Positions 16,627 to 26,581 of a DNA stretch of 38,310 nucleotides are shown one piece after another. The DNA comes from Lysobacteraceae bacterium (GTDB lineage Bacteria > Pseudomonadota > Gammaproteobacteria > Xanthomonadales > Xanthomonadaceae): positions 1 through 38,310 of the forward strand of contig DNXT01000312.1 of NCBI GenBank assembly GCA_003505795.1, given 5' to 3'. The position numbers and the translations under genes were made by a program. The notes beneath the pieces were generated by a model, which worked only from the letters and a program-made list of their open reading frames with translations, was not told the DNA's origin and did no database searches. Each line of letters begins with the position of its first letter. Position 1 is the stretch's first letter.

Positions 16627-17516
16627 TGAGCAAGCGCATCCGCAAGGCCGTCTTTCCGGTCGCAGGTCTCGGCACGCGGTTCCTGCCGGCGACCAAAACG
16701 GTACCGAAGGAAATGCTACCGATCATTGACAAGCCGCTGATCCAGTACGCGGTCGATGAGGCGATCCAGGCGGGCTGCGACACCCTGGTCTTCGTCACCA
16801 ACCGCTACAAGCACTCGGTCGCGGACTATTTCGACAAGGCGTACGAACTCGAGCAGAAGCTCGAGCGCGCCGGCAAGAAGGAACAGCTGGAGCTGGTGCG
16901 GCACGTGCTGCCGGAAGGCGTGCGTGCGATCTTCGTGACCCAGGCCGAGGCGCTCGGGCTCGGGCACGCCGTGCTGTGCGCGAAGCCGGTCATCGGCGAC
17001 GAGCCGTTCGCGGTGCTGCTGCCGGACGACCTGATCTGGAATCGCGGCGATGGCGCGCTCAAGCAGATGGCCGACGCCGCCGAGGCGAGCGGTGCGAGCG
17101 TGATCGCGGTGCAGGACGTCCCGCACGACAAGACCGCCAGCTACGGCATCGTGGCCACCGATACGTTCGATGGCCGCCAGGGCCGCATCAACGGCATCGT
17201 CGAGAAGCCCGAGCCCGACGTCGCGCCGAGCAATCTGGCGGTGGTGGGGCGCTACGTGCTTAGCCCGAAGATCTTCGAACTGCTGGAAAGCACCACCCCC
17301 GGCGCCGGCGGCGAGATCCAGTTGACCGACGCGATCGCGACGCTGCTGCAGCAGGAAAACGTCGATGCGTACCGTTTCGAGGGCGTCCGTTTCGACTGCG
17401 GCACGCACCTTGGCCTGATCGAGGCCACGATCCAGTACGCGCTCGATCACGAGAAGCTCAGTGCGCCGGCCCAGGAGATCATGCGCCGCGCGTTGGCCGA
17501 GATCGGCAAGGGCTGA
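16626..17516 (+). CDS. galU: UTP-glucose-1-phosphate uridylyltransferase
   Basis: Makes UDP-glucose from UTP and glucose-1-phosphate for LPS, exopolysaccharide and osmoregulated glucans. The 296-residue protein shows the nucleotide-binding signature VFPVAGLGTRFLPATK, then TVPKEMLPIIDKPLIQY, LGLGHAVLCAK, LLPDDLI, and GIVEKPEP. The start overlaps the upstream stop (TGATG) with a purine-rich site ahead. It is last in the lapA-galU run; a perfect terminator follows 28 bp after the stop. Confidence 0.97.
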   Translation: MSKRIRKAVFPVAGLGTRFLPATKTVPKEMLPIIDKPLIQYAVDEAIQAGCDTLVFVTNRYKHSVADYFDKAYELEQKLERAGKKEQLELVRHVLPEGVRAIFVTQAEALGLGHAVLCAKPVIGDEPFAVLLPDDLIWNRGDGALKQMADAAEASGASVIAVQDVPHDKTASYGIVATDTFDGRQGRINGIVEKPEPDVAPSNLAVVGRYVLSPKIFELLESTTPGAGGEIQLTDAIATLLQQENVDAYRFEGVRFDCGTHLGLIEATIQYALDHEKLSAPAQEIMRRALAEIGKG

Positions 17517-17544
17517 TCCGCCACGTGCCGCGTTGCTGCGGAAA

Positions 17545-17570
17545 GGCGAGCCGGCCCGGCTCGCCTTTTT
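17545..17570 (+). terminator. Intrinsic terminator after galU
   Basis: A perfect 9-bp stem (17545-17553 with 17557-17565), loop GCC, and five T. It ends the ihfB-to-galU transcription run. Confidence 0.95.
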
Positions 17571-17613
17571 CGTGCCTGGCCAGTGCGGGGAGGCCGGGCC
17601 GGGCGCATCCGGC

Positions 17614-17619
17614 TAGAAT
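17614..17619 (+). promoter_or_regulatory. -10 box implying a leaderless mRNA for the KefC-type gene
   Basis: TAGAAT ends 6 bases before the ATG at 17626, in the context GGCTAGAATCC. A normal start would fall on or next to the ATG, so the transcript would have no leader; no ribosome-binding site is seen. The -35 region is weak. Confidence 0.45.
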
Positions 17620-17625
17620 CCGGAC

Positions 17626-19464
17626 ATGACGACTCCGGCACACTCCAGCGATCTGGTGAACGTGGTCGCGCTGCTGGGCGCGGCCGTCGTGGCAATTCCG
17701 ATCTTCCGCAAGCTCGGCCTGGGGTCGGTGCTGGGCTATCTGGTCGCGGGCCTGGCGATCGGTCCGTTCGGGCTGGGATGGTTCGACGAGCCGCAGGCCA
17801 TCCTGCATGTCGCGGAACTCGGCGTGGTGATGTTCCTGTTCGTGATCGGCCTGGAGATGCGTCCGTCGCACCTGTGGAGCCTGCGCCGGGAGATCTTCGG
17901 TCTCGGCACGCTGCAGATCGCCGTCTGCACGCTGGTGCTGACCGGCATCGGGTTGCTGCTCGGTTTCCGCCTGCCGGTGGCGTTCATCGCCGCGGCGGGC
18001 TTCGTGCTCACCTCCACCGCGGTGGTGATGCAGTTGCTGTCCGAGCGCGGCGACGTGGCGTTGCCGCCGGGGCAGAAGATCGTGTCGATCCTGCTGTTCG
18101 AAGACCTGTTGATCGTTCCGCTGCTGGCGGTGGTCGCGTTGATGGCGCCGATGGCGGCGCCCGCGGGCGAGCCGCATCGATGGACCTCGATCGCCGTCGG
18201 CGCCGCCTGCATCCTGGGATTGCTGGCGGCGGGTCGCTGGCTGCTCAACCCGTTGTTCCGGCTGCTCGCCCAGGCCAAGGCGCGCGAGGTGATGACGGCC
18301 GCGGCGTTGCTGGTGGTGCTGGGCGCGGCGCTGCTCATGCAGCTGGGCGGGCTGTCGATGGCGATGGGAGCGTTCCTGGCCGGCGTGCTGTTGTCCGAAT
18401 CCACGTTCCGCCACCAGATCGAGGCGGACATCGAGCCGTTCCGCGGGATCCTGCTCGGGCTGTTCTTCCTGGGCGTGGGCATGGCGCTGGACCTGTCGGT
18501 GGTGGCGGCGGACTGGCGCTCGATCCTCGTCGGCGTGTTCGCCCTGATGGTCGGCAAGGCCGTCTGCATCTATGCGGTCGCGCGCTTCATGGGCAGCAGC
18601 GGACGCCAGGCCGTCGACCGGGCCGTGCTGATGGCGCAGGGCGGCGAGTTCGCGTTCGTGCTCTTCTCCGCGGCCGCGGCGGCGGGCGTCGTCGATGCCA
18701 GGATCAGTGCGAGCCTGACCGCGATCGTGGTGCTGTCGATGGCGTTGACGCCGCTGTTCGTGCTGATCCAGCAGCGCCTGATGCCGGCGCTGAAGCCGGC
18801 GCTCGACGGCGTGGAGGAGGTCCGCGACCAGAGCGGAAGCGTGCTGGTCATCGGCTTCGGCCGGTTCGGGCAGGTGGCCAGCCAGTCGCTGCTGGCGCGC
18901 GACGTCGATGTGACGATCATCGACAACGACATCGAGATGATCCAGAGCGCGGCGCGTTTCGGCTTCAAGATCTACTACGGGGACGGGGCGCGGCTCGACG
19001 TGCTGCATGCCTCCGGCGCGGCCACCGCGCGGGCCATCGCGGTCTGCACCGACGACCGCGAGGCCACCGACCGCATCGTCGAGCTGGCCGCGCAGGCATT
19101 CCCGCACGCCAAGCTGCTGGTGCGCTCCTACGACCGCGAGCATTCGCTGCACCTGATCAAGGCCGGGGTCGACTACCAGATCCGCGAGACCTTCGAATCG
19201 GCGGTGGAGTTCGGCCGCTCGGCCCTGGTCGAGCTCGGCATCGACGCGGACGAGGCGCAACTCATCGCCGGCGAGATCCGCAAGCGCGACGCGGAACGCT
19301 TCGAGCTGGAGATGGCCGGCGGCGGGCTGCGCGCCGGCGCGGCGATGCTCTACGGCAACCAGCCCGGGCCGACGCCGACGCCGTTCACCACGCCCAGGCG
19401 CGAGAGCCGCAGCCTCAATCCGGGCATGCCGGTGCCGCCGCCTTCCGGACAGGCGGCGGACTAG
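17626..19464 (+). CDS. Monovalent cation:proton antiporter, KefB/KefC type
   Basis: An inner-membrane potassium/proton antiporter of the CPA2 family, 612 residues. The first 390 residues form about 12-13 membrane helices with ELGVVMFLFVIGLEM and LFEDLLIVPLLAVV. A cytoplasmic RCK/TrkA-N domain begins near 405 with the nucleotide-binding VLVIGFGRFGQ (G410, G412, G415). In E. coli, KefC-type systems are gated by glutathione and its electrophile adducts and acidify the cell during electrophile stress; the glutathione site was not checked here. The proline-rich tail after residue 575 looks disordered. It converges on the hydrolase gene, their stops sharing a CTAG. Confidence 0.87.
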   Translation: MTTPAHSSDLVNVVALLGAAVVAIPIFRKLGLGSVLGYLVAGLAIGPFGLGWFDEPQAILHVAELGVVMFLFVIGLEMRPSHLWSLRREIFGLGTLQIAVCTLVLTGIGLLLGFRLPVAFIAAAGFVLTSTAVVMQLLSERGDVALPPGQKIVSILLFEDLLIVPLLAVVALMAPMAAPAGEPHRWTSIAVGAACILGLLAAGRWLLNPLFRLLAQAKAREVMTAAALLVVLGAALLMQLGGLSMAMGAFLAGVLLSESTFRHQIEADIEPFRGILLGLFFLGVGMALDLSVVAADWRSILVGVFALMVGKAVCIYAVARFMGSSGRQAVDRAVLMAQGGEFAFVLFSAAAAAGVVDARISASLTAIVVLSMALTPLFVLIQQRLMPALKPALDGVEEVRDQSGSVLVIGFGRFGQVASQSLLARDVDVTIIDNDIEMIQSAARFGFKIYYGDGARLDVLHASGAATARAIAVCTDDREATDRIVELAAQAFPHAKLLVRSYDREHSLHLIKAGVDYQIRETFESAVEFGRSALVELGIDADEAQLIAGEIRKRDAERFELEMAGGGLRAGAAMLYGNQPGPTPTPFTTPRRESRSLNPGMPVPPPSGQAAD

Positions 19465-20231
19465 TCGAGGAAGCGCTGCAGCGCCTGCAGGTAGCCCGGT
19501 GCGCCGGAGATCGAGTTGTGGTCGGCCTCGGGGAAGGCGGCGACGAGCGGATGTCGCGGCAACGCCTTGATCAGCGCGTCGGTATTGGCTGCCGGAATCA
19601 CCTGGTCGCGGCCGGCGCGCAGGATCAACAGGCGGCCCTGGTGCCTGGGCAGATACAGGTCCGAACGATAGCCGTCGCGCAGCAGCCAGCGCACCGGCAG
19701 CCAGCGGTAGTGCGCCTGCGCGGTGGCGGCGAGACTGTCGAACGGCGTCACCAGGGCCAGACGCTGCACCGGGCGTCGCGAGGCGAGATAGCTGGCGACG
19801 CCGCTGCCGAGGCTGCGGCCGATCACGTCGACCGGCAGCTCGGGGTGGTGCGCATGCACATGGTCGTACAGGGCCAGCGCATCGGAAAACAGCGCCGCCT
19901 CGCTCGGCGAGCCGTCGCTGGCGCCATAGCCCCGGTACGCCAGCAGGTAGGCGGTATGCTTGGGAAACGCCTGCACGTGGTCGCGGAAGCCGCGCAGGTC
20001 CTCGCCGTTGCCGCCGAAGTAGAGCAGGATGCGCGGCCGGCCGGGCTGCCGCCGCCACCCCCGCAGGACCGCGCCGTCGTCGCGCTCCAGTGCGAAATCG
20101 GTGGCGCCGGCGCCAACCCTGGTGGCCTGGGGGAAATAGACCAGGTCCTGCTGCCTGAAGTAGAGCAGGGCGCAGATGCCGAGGTAGAACGTGGCTGCCA
20201 GTACCGCGGCGATGCCGAGGATGCGCGCCAT
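19461..20231 (-). CDS. Membrane-anchored alpha/beta hydrolase
   Basis: A 256-residue serine hydrolase of the ABHD13/BEM46-like group. One N-terminal hydrophobic helix (ILGIAAVLAATFYLGICALL) should anchor it to the inner membrane. The catalytic triad is visible: S140 in GRSLGSG, D209 in GRDQVIP, H238 in ADHNSI. The oxyanion region YFGGNGEDL and AYRGYGASDG are typical. Substrate unknown; no esterase specificity can be read. Start 20231 (MARILG) is the first Met of the family-like region. It begins 8 bp after the DUF1244 gene, so the two are one operon. Its stop overlaps the stop of the converging antiporter gene. Confidence 0.88.
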   Translation of the reverse strand: MARILGIAAVLAATFYLGICALLYFRQQDLVYFPQATRVGAGATDFALERDDGAVLRGWRRQPGRPRILLYFGGNGEDLRGFRDHVQAFPKHTAYLLAYRGYGASDGSPSEAALFSDALALYDHVHAHHPELPVDVIGRSLGSGVASYLASRRPVQRLALVTPFDSLAATAQAHYRWLPVRWLLRDGYRSDLYLPRHQGRLLILRAGRDQVIPAANTDALIKALPRHPLVAAFPEADHNSISGAPGYLQALQRFLD

Positions 20232-20239
20232 GGCGGCGC

Positions 20240-20539
20240 TCAGTCGGCGTGGCGCTTCTGGGCGGCGGCGAACGCGGCCAGTTGCTCGGGCGTCGCGTCC
20301 TTCTGGTGGCGCTGTTTCCAGTCGGCGAACGGCATGCCGTAGACGGCCTCGCGGGCCTGCTCCTTGGTCATCGGCACGCCCTGCGCGTCGGCGGCCTCGC
20401 GATACCAGTCCGCCAGGCAATTGCGGCAGAAGCCGGCCAGGATCATCAGGTCGATGTTCTGCACGTCCGGGCGTTCCTGGTTGAGGTGTCGCAGCAGGCG
20501 GCGGAATGCGGCGGCTTCGAGCGAAGTTGTGTCGGCCAT
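20240..20539 (-). CDS. DUF1244 family protein
   Basis: A small cytoplasmic protein of 99 residues carrying the strong family core VQNIDLMILAGFCRNCLADWY followed by YGMPFADWKQRHQ. The paired cysteines in GFCRNC are family-conserved and may bind metal, which is inference. No function is established. ATG 20539 is preferred because a TATTCT box lies between it and the alternative ATG at 20563; the longer form would add 8 residues. It is divergent from folD and 8 bp ahead of the hydrolase gene. Confidence 0.85.
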   Translation of the reverse strand: MADTTSLEAAAFRRLLRHLNQERPDVQNIDLMILAGFCRNCLADWYREAADAQGVPMTKEQAREAVYGMPFADWKQRHQKDATPEQLAAFAAAQKRHAD

Positions 20540-20587
20540 GGCGGAATCGGGGAGAATAGACATTCCCGGACTTTACACCCCCCGCCG

Positions 20588-21466
20588 ATGACCGCCAGCG
20601 CGACCCCGTCCTTTCCTGCCCGCATCCTCGACGGCAAGCGCATCGCCGAGGACCTGCTGGACGAGCTGAAGGTCCGGGTGGACGCGCGCCTGGCCGCCGG
20701 CAGGTCGCGCCCGGGGCTGGCGGTGGTCCTGGTCGGCGGTGATCCCGCCTCGGCGGTGTACGTGCGCAACAAGCGCCGTGCCGCGGAGAAGGTGGGCATC
20801 GAGGCGTTCGACTACGACCTGCCGGCCGGCACCACCGAGGCCGAGCTGGGCAGCCTGATCGACCGCCTCAACGCCGATCCCAGGATCCACGGCATCCTGA
20901 TCCAGCTGCCGCTGCCGGGAATCCCGGACGCGAACCGGCTGATCCAGCGCATCGACCCGCGCAAGGACGTCGACGGGTTCCATCCGCAGAACGTCGGCCA
21001 TCTGGCGCTGCGCGAGTTCGGCCTGCGGCCGTGTACCCCGCGCGGCATCGTGACCTTGCTGTCGCACACCGACCAGCCGGTCCGCGGCCGCAACGCCACC
21101 ATCGTCGGGGTCAGCAACCATGTCGGCCGGCCGATGGGGCTGGAGCTGCTGATCGCCGGCTGCACCGTGACCAGCTGCCACAAGTTCACTCCCAAGGACG
21201 TGCTCGAGGCCAACGTCCGCAACGCCGACATCCTGGTGGTCGCGGTCGGCCGCCCGGGGCTGGTTCCCGGCGAGTGGGTCAAGCCCGGCGCGGTGGTCAT
21301 CGACGTCGGCATCAACCGCCTGGACGACGGGCGGCTGGTCGGCGACGTCGGCTTCGAGGCGGCAGCGCAGCGCGCCAGCTGGATCACGCCGGTGCCGGGC
21401 GGGGTCGGTCCGATGACCGTGGCCACGCTGATGCAGAACACGATCGAGGCCGCCGAGGCCGGCTGA
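20588..21466 (+). CDS. folD: Methylenetetrahydrofolate dehydrogenase/cyclohydrolase
   Basis: Bifunctional enzyme that interconverts 5,10-methylene-, methenyl- and 10-formyl-tetrahydrofolate using NADP, supplying one-carbon units to purines. 292 residues. Catalytic Y58 and K62 sit in YVRNKRRAAEKVGI; family signatures are ILIQLPLPG, PRKDVDGFHPQNVG, PCTPRGI, VGVSNHVGRPMG and TPVPGGVGPMTVA. The start MTASATPSFPARILDGKRIAEDL gives a short variable leader before the conserved LDGK. It stands upstream of guaB and guaA, a purine-linked context, but with its own spacing. Confidence 0.97.
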   Translation: MTASATPSFPARILDGKRIAEDLLDELKVRVDARLAAGRSRPGLAVVLVGGDPASAVYVRNKRRAAEKVGIEAFDYDLPAGTTEAELGSLIDRLNADPRIHGILIQLPLPGIPDANRLIQRIDPRKDVDGFHPQNVGHLALREFGLRPCTPRGIVTLLSHTDQPVRGRNATIVGVSNHVGRPMGLELLIAGCTVTSCHKFTPKDVLEANVRNADILVVAVGRPGLVPGEWVKPGAVVIDVGINRLDDGRLVGDVGFEAAAQRASWITPVPGGVGPMTVATLMQNTIEAAEAG

Positions 21467-21541
21467 ACCTCCGGTCGCCCGGACAACACAGCATTGCGCC
21501 CGCGACGTTCCGCCCCAGTGTCGTCGGCGCCGGTTTAAGGG

Positions 21542-21547
21542 TAAAAT
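21542..21547 (+). promoter_or_regulatory. Putative -10 box for guaB
   Basis: TAAAAT, with a predicted start near 21554 and a leader of about 25 bases before the ATG at 21579. The upstream in-frame ATG at 21546 lies inside this box, which argues against it as the start. The -35 match is weak. Confidence 0.45.
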
Positions 21548-21578
21548 GTCGCGCTTCCCCAAACTTTCGGGTCCGCCG

Positions 21579-23036
21579 ATGCTGCGCATCCAGGCTGAAG
21601 CTCTCACCTACGACGACGTTTCGCTCGTTCCCGCCCACTCGACCGTCCTGCCCAAGGACGTCAGCCTGGAAACCCGGCTGACGCGCGACCTGCGCCTGAA
21701 GCTGCCGATCCTGTCGGCGGCGATGGACACCGTCACCGAAGCGCGCCTGGCGATCGCGATGGCGCAGATGGGCGGCATCGGCATCGTCCACAAGAACCTG
21801 TCCGTGGAGCAGCAGGCCGCGGAAGTGGCCCGGGTCAAGAAGTTCGAGTCGGGCGTGATCCGCGACCCGATCACGGTCGGGCCGGAAACCACGATCCGCG
21901 AGGTGCTGGCGATCACCCAGGCGCGCAACATCTCCGGCGTGCCGGTGGTCGACGGCGGACGCCTGGTCGGCATCGTCACCCACCGCGACATGCGCTTCGA
22001 GACCGAACTCGACGACCCGGTACGGCACATCATGACCAAGCAGGATCGCCTGATCACGGTCAAGGAAGGCGCCGACGCCGAGGAAGTGCTGAGGCTGCTG
22101 CACAAGAACCGCATCGAGAAGGTCCTGGTGGTCAACGACGGCTACGAGCTGCGCGGCCTGATCACGGTCAAGGACATCCAGAAGAAGTCCGACTTCCCCA
22201 ACGCCGCCAAGGACGCCAGCACGCGCCTGGTGGTCGGCGCGGCGGTCGGAGTCGGCGGCGACACCGAGAAGCGCGTCGAGGCGCTGGCCGCGGCCGGCGT
22301 GGACGTGGTGATCGTCGATACCGCCCACGGCCATTCGCAGGGCGTGCTCGAACGCGTCGCCTGGGTCAAGAAGAGCTTCCCGCAGCTGCAGGTGATCGGC
22401 GGCAACATCGTCACCGGCGACGCCGCGCTGGCGCTGATGGACGCCGGTGCCGACGCGGTCAAGGTCGGCGTCGGCCCGGGCTCGATCTGCACCACGCGCG
22501 TGGTCGCGGGCGTGGGCGTGCCGCAGATCACCGCCATCGACATGGTGGCCGAGGCGCTGCAGGACCGCATCCCGCTGATCGCCGACGGCGGCATCCGCTA
22601 CTCCGGCGACATCGGCAAGGCGCTGGCCGCCGGCGCCTCGACGGTGATGATCGGCGGCCTGTTCGCCGGCACCGAGGAAGCACCCGGCGAGGTCGAGCTG
22701 TACCAGGGCCGCAGCTACAAGAGCTACCGCGGCATGGGCTCGCTGGCGGCGATGGAGAAGGGCTCCAAGGACCGCTACTTCCAGGACGCCTCCGACGCCG
22801 ACAAGCTGGTGCCGGAAGGCATCGAGGGCCGCGTGCCGTACCGCGGCTCGGTCGGCGGCATCGTCCACCAGCTGATCGGCGGCCTGCGCGCGACCATGGG
22901 CTACGTCGGTTGCGCCACCATCGAGGAAATGCGCAGCAAGCCCAAGTTCGTGCACATCACCGGCGCCGGCATGCGCGAGAGCCACGTCCACGACGTGCAG
23001 ATCACCAAGGAACCGCCGAACTACAGGGCGGGCTGA
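21579..23036 (+). CDS. guaB: Inosine-5'-monophosphate dehydrogenase
   Basis: Oxidises IMP to XMP with NAD, the committed step to GMP. 485 residues, the usual length. A TIM barrel is interrupted by two CBS domains at about 95-205 (VIRDPITVGPETTIREVL and DRLITVKEGADAEEVLRL). The catalytic cysteine is C304 in GPGSICTTRVVAG; the flap has SYRGMGSLAAM. Start MLRIQAEALTYDDVSLVP matches the family; an 11-codon longer frame is open but overlaps the likely promoter. guaA follows after 100 bp, filled by an inverted heptad repeat. Confidence 0.98.
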   Translation: MLRIQAEALTYDDVSLVPAHSTVLPKDVSLETRLTRDLRLKLPILSAAMDTVTEARLAIAMAQMGGIGIVHKNLSVEQQAAEVARVKKFESGVIRDPITVGPETTIREVLAITQARNISGVPVVDGGRLVGIVTHRDMRFETELDDPVRHIMTKQDRLITVKEGADAEEVLRLLHKNRIEKVLVVNDGYELRGLITVKDIQKKSDFPNAAKDASTRLVVGAAVGVGGDTEKRVEALAAAGVDVVIVDTAHGHSQGVLERVAWVKKSFPQLQVIGGNIVTGDAALALMDAGADAVKVGVGPGSICTTRVVAGVGVPQITAIDMVAEALQDRIPLIADGGIRYSGDIGKALAAGASTVMIGGLFAGTEEAPGEVELYQGRSYKSYRGMGSLAAMEKGSKDRYFQDASDADKLVPEGIEGRVPYRGSVGGIVHQLIGGLRATMGYVGCATIEEMRSKPKFVHITGAGMRESHVHDVQITKEPPNYRAG

Positions 23037-23045
23037 CGCGCATCC

Positions 23046-23132
23046 GGGAATGGGGAATCGGGAGTCGGGAATCGATGAACCCCCAAGTGTCGCCGCTTCT
23101 TCCATTCCCGATTCCCCGTTCCCGATTCCCGG
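23046..23132. repeat. Inverted GGGAATC heptad repeat between guaB and guaA
   Basis: The left arm (23046-23074) is four copies of a GGGAATC-like heptamer; the right arm (23102-23132) is the complementary series. A 27-base non-repeat centre separates them. In RNA the arms can pair as a long stem. The right arm ends only 4 bases before the guaA ATG and takes the place of a Shine-Dalgarno. Such heptads are common between xanthomonad genes. Confidence 0.85.
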
Positions 23133-23136
23133 CTCC

Positions 23137-24702
<1,566 letters not shown>

Positions 24703-25124
24703 CGGAAGGCCCTTCAGGGACTATCGCCAGCTAGCAAGACGAGTTGACGGTGGCGCTGGCGGTAAGAATCGAGGCCGGATTGAGACACTCTCGTTCACTA
24801 CGGGGGACTTTACGTCCGGGGGGCAGGTCAAATGCATGAACGGTGCGCCAGCGGACTGCCCCCGAGTCAGAATTTCAGTGTCACTGCACTCATCAGAATA
24901 ACGAGCGCGGCATAACGAGCGCGGCGCAGAGCCGGGGATAGCCACCGTGCTCACGAAGTGCAAGGGCGATATCGCAATGCCCGAATGCGATGGCTGTTTC
25001 CCGCAGAGCAGCGACCATTGCTTATAGGAGCCGGCCACTCGTCGAATTTCCTGGATAGGGGTGCAAAGGCCATGGAAGCCTTGGCAGCCCCTTTGGCCTC
25101 GGTTCCTGCTGCATTCCTGCCGCA
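24703..25124. other. Intergenic stretch with no convincing gene
   Basis: About 420 bases mark the change from housekeeping genes to the accessory region. A minus-strand frame is open through most of it (134 codons) but has no ribosome-binding site or recognisable domain. A short minus-strand frame ends ARYAALVILMSAVTLKF then stop, which looks like the tail of a small membrane protein, perhaps a relic. There is also a 14-bp tandem duplication and an 8-bp inverted repeat (GGGGGCAG at 24819, CTGCCCCC at 24856). Confidence 0.5.
24898..24925. repeat. 14-bp tandem duplication
   Basis: ATAACGAGCGCGGC occurs twice in direct succession (24898-24911 and 24912-24925), in non-coding DNA after guaA. Confidence 0.9.
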
Positions 25125-25556
25125 TCAGCTTCCGCGTGCCTGTCCTTGCGTAGAGGCGAAGTTCTGGCGCGCGCGCTGGATTTCCTCGTAATGCTTTTCA
25201 GCCCATATCCATACCCCGCAGAAGGCCTGGCTCAGGCCGTCGCCTAGAGGCGTCAGCGCATAGTCCACGTGTGGAGGGACCACCGGGTGCACCGTGCGCT
25301 TGATCAGCCCGTCCTCCTCCATTTTGCGAACTGTTTGCGTCAGCATTTTCTGGCTGATCCCGGCGACGGCCTTGCCAAGCTGCGTGAAGCGCAGGGTGCC
25401 GTTCTCCTGCAACGCCTCTAGGACGAGCATCGTCCATTTGTCGGCAACTTTCCCGATGATGTCCTTGACAAGAGCCTCGATGGCCGGATCGACCGGGGCC
25501 GGGCTCGTGCCGTGCCTGCGTGCCTCGGCGTTGGGATCTGGGCCGGTTCTTTGCAT
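25125..25556 (-). CDS. HxlR-family transcriptional regulator
   Basis: A 143-residue winged-helix DNA-binding protein. The HxlR core is visible: VADKWTMLVLEALQENGTLRFTQLGKAVAGISQKMLTQTVRKMEEDGLIKRTVHP, then the wing VDYALTPLGDGL. Many HxlR proteins sense electrophiles through a cysteine just before the first helix; here that position is not Cys (VDPAIEALVKDI), and the only cysteine is near the end in AFCGVWIW. It is divergent from the short-chain dehydrogenase at 25661, the usual arrangement for a regulator and its target. A TAGG-GTG-CCTA palindrome lies between them. Confidence 0.9.
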   Translation of the reverse strand: MQRTGPDPNAEARRHGTSPAPVDPAIEALVKDIIGKVADKWTMLVLEALQENGTLRFTQLGKAVAGISQKMLTQTVRKMEEDGLIKRTVHPVVPPHVDYALTPLGDGLSQAFCGVWIWAEKHYEEIQRARQNFASTQGQARGS

Positions 25557-25588
25557 CTAACACTCTCTTTTCGGTGTGTATGGAACTT

Positions 25589-25599
25589 TAGGGTGCCTA
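25589..25599. promoter_or_regulatory. Possible HxlR operator
   Basis: TAGGGTGCCTA has 4-bp arms around GTG, inside the 60-bp region between the divergent HxlR and SDR genes. It is too short to be certain. Confidence 0.3.
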
Positions 25600-25660
25600 C
25601 TTCACAAAGGAGAGTATGAGATTTATCGTCCAGACGGACAACACTCGGGAAACCATCCTT

Positions 25661-26431
25661 ATGCAGACGACCGGCAACACCATCCTCATCACCGGCGGCG
25701 GATCGGGCATCGGCGAAGCGCTTGCCCACCGTTTCCACGATCTGGGCAATACGGTCATCGTCGCGGGGCGGCGAATGGAACCATTGCAAAAAGCGATCGG
25801 GACGCGGCCGCGCATGCACGCCCTGACGGTCGACATGGAAGACGCCGGGAGTATCGCCTCCTTCGCCGAACGGCTTGTCGCCGAGTTCCCGACCCTCAAT
25901 GTACTGGTCAACAATGCCGGCATCATGCGTTTCGAGGTGCTGGACCGTCGGCGAAACTTGCGCGACGCGCAAGCCACCGTCGCCACCAACTTGCTCGGCC
26001 CGATTCGCCTTACGGACGCCTTGGTCGAGCATCTTGCGGCCAAGCCGGATGCGGTGATCGTCAACGTTAGTTCGGGCCTGGGTTTCGTCCCGCTGGTCGC
26101 AGCACCGACCTATTCGGCGACCAAGGCGGCGCTGCACAGCTATACCGTCGCGCTGCGCGAGGCGCTGCGCGGCAAGGTGGACGTCATCGAACTGGTGCCA
26201 CCGGCCGTGCAGACGGGCCTGACGCCTGGTCAGGACACTCGGCCCGGCTATTTGCCCCTTGAGGCGTTCATCGACGAGGTGATGACGTTGTTCCAACGAC
26301 GGCCAACACCCCAGGAGATCCTGGTCGAGCGTGTGAAGTTCCAGCGGAATGCGGAGGCGGAGCACCGCTTCGACGAGGCAGTGAAGACGCTCAATGAAGC
26401 GGCCCGGATCGCGCGTGAAGCGCAGGCTTGA
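25661..26431 (+). CDS. Short-chain dehydrogenase, DltE-like
   Basis: A 256-residue classical SDR oxidoreductase. The cofactor loop LITGGGSGIGEALA is at about 9-22, NNAGIM follows, and the catalytic Ser-Tyr-Lys appears as NVSSGLGF and YSATK. The N-terminus MQTTGNTILITGG and the end resemble DltE-like SDRs of unknown substrate. The start is uncertain: 25661 fits the family but has no ribosome-binding site, while an ATG at 25616 follows AAAGGAG by only 3 bases and would add 15 residues. Probably controlled by the divergent HxlR. A 7-bp hairpin spans its stop. Confidence 0.87.
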   Translation: MQTTGNTILITGGGSGIGEALAHRFHDLGNTVIVAGRRMEPLQKAIGTRPRMHALTVDMEDAGSIASFAERLVAEFPTLNVLVNNAGIMRFEVLDRRRNLRDAQATVATNLLGPIRLTDALVEHLAAKPDAVIVNVSSGLGFVPLVAAPTYSATKAALHSYTVALREALRGKVDVIELVPPAVQTGLTPGQDTRPGYLPLEAFIDEVMTLFQRRPTPQEILVERVKFQRNAEAEHRFDEAVKTLNEAARIAREAQA

Positions 26432-26438
26432 GCCTGCG
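26421..26438 (+). terminator. Hairpin over the SDR stop codon
   Basis: CGCAGGC-TTGA-GCCTGCG, with the stop codon in the loop. No T-run follows, so termination is doubtful. Confidence 0.3.
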
Positions 26439-26581
26439 ATCCTCCGGAAGACCTTCTATGCACGTAAGCCGGAAGCGGCGGGGAAACTCGCCGCGCCGCG
26501 CCGTTTCATCGATGGCGGTCAAGGCTGCTGGCAGCCAGTCCTAAGTCGGCTGAAGACAATTGAGGAAGACAGTCACCGGGA

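Noticed and set aside
21546..21578. Longer guaB start (MSRFPKLSGPP)
   Set aside because: The ATG lies within the likely -10 box, and IMP dehydrogenases begin at MLRIQAEALTYDDV.
23046..23132. Possible CRISPR-like repeat between guaB and guaA
   Set aside because: Units are 7 bases, contiguous and inverted, with no spacers.
24721..25125. Minus-strand 134-codon frame after guaA
   Set aside because: No ribosome-binding site, no domain and odd composition, and it includes a 14-bp tandem duplication.
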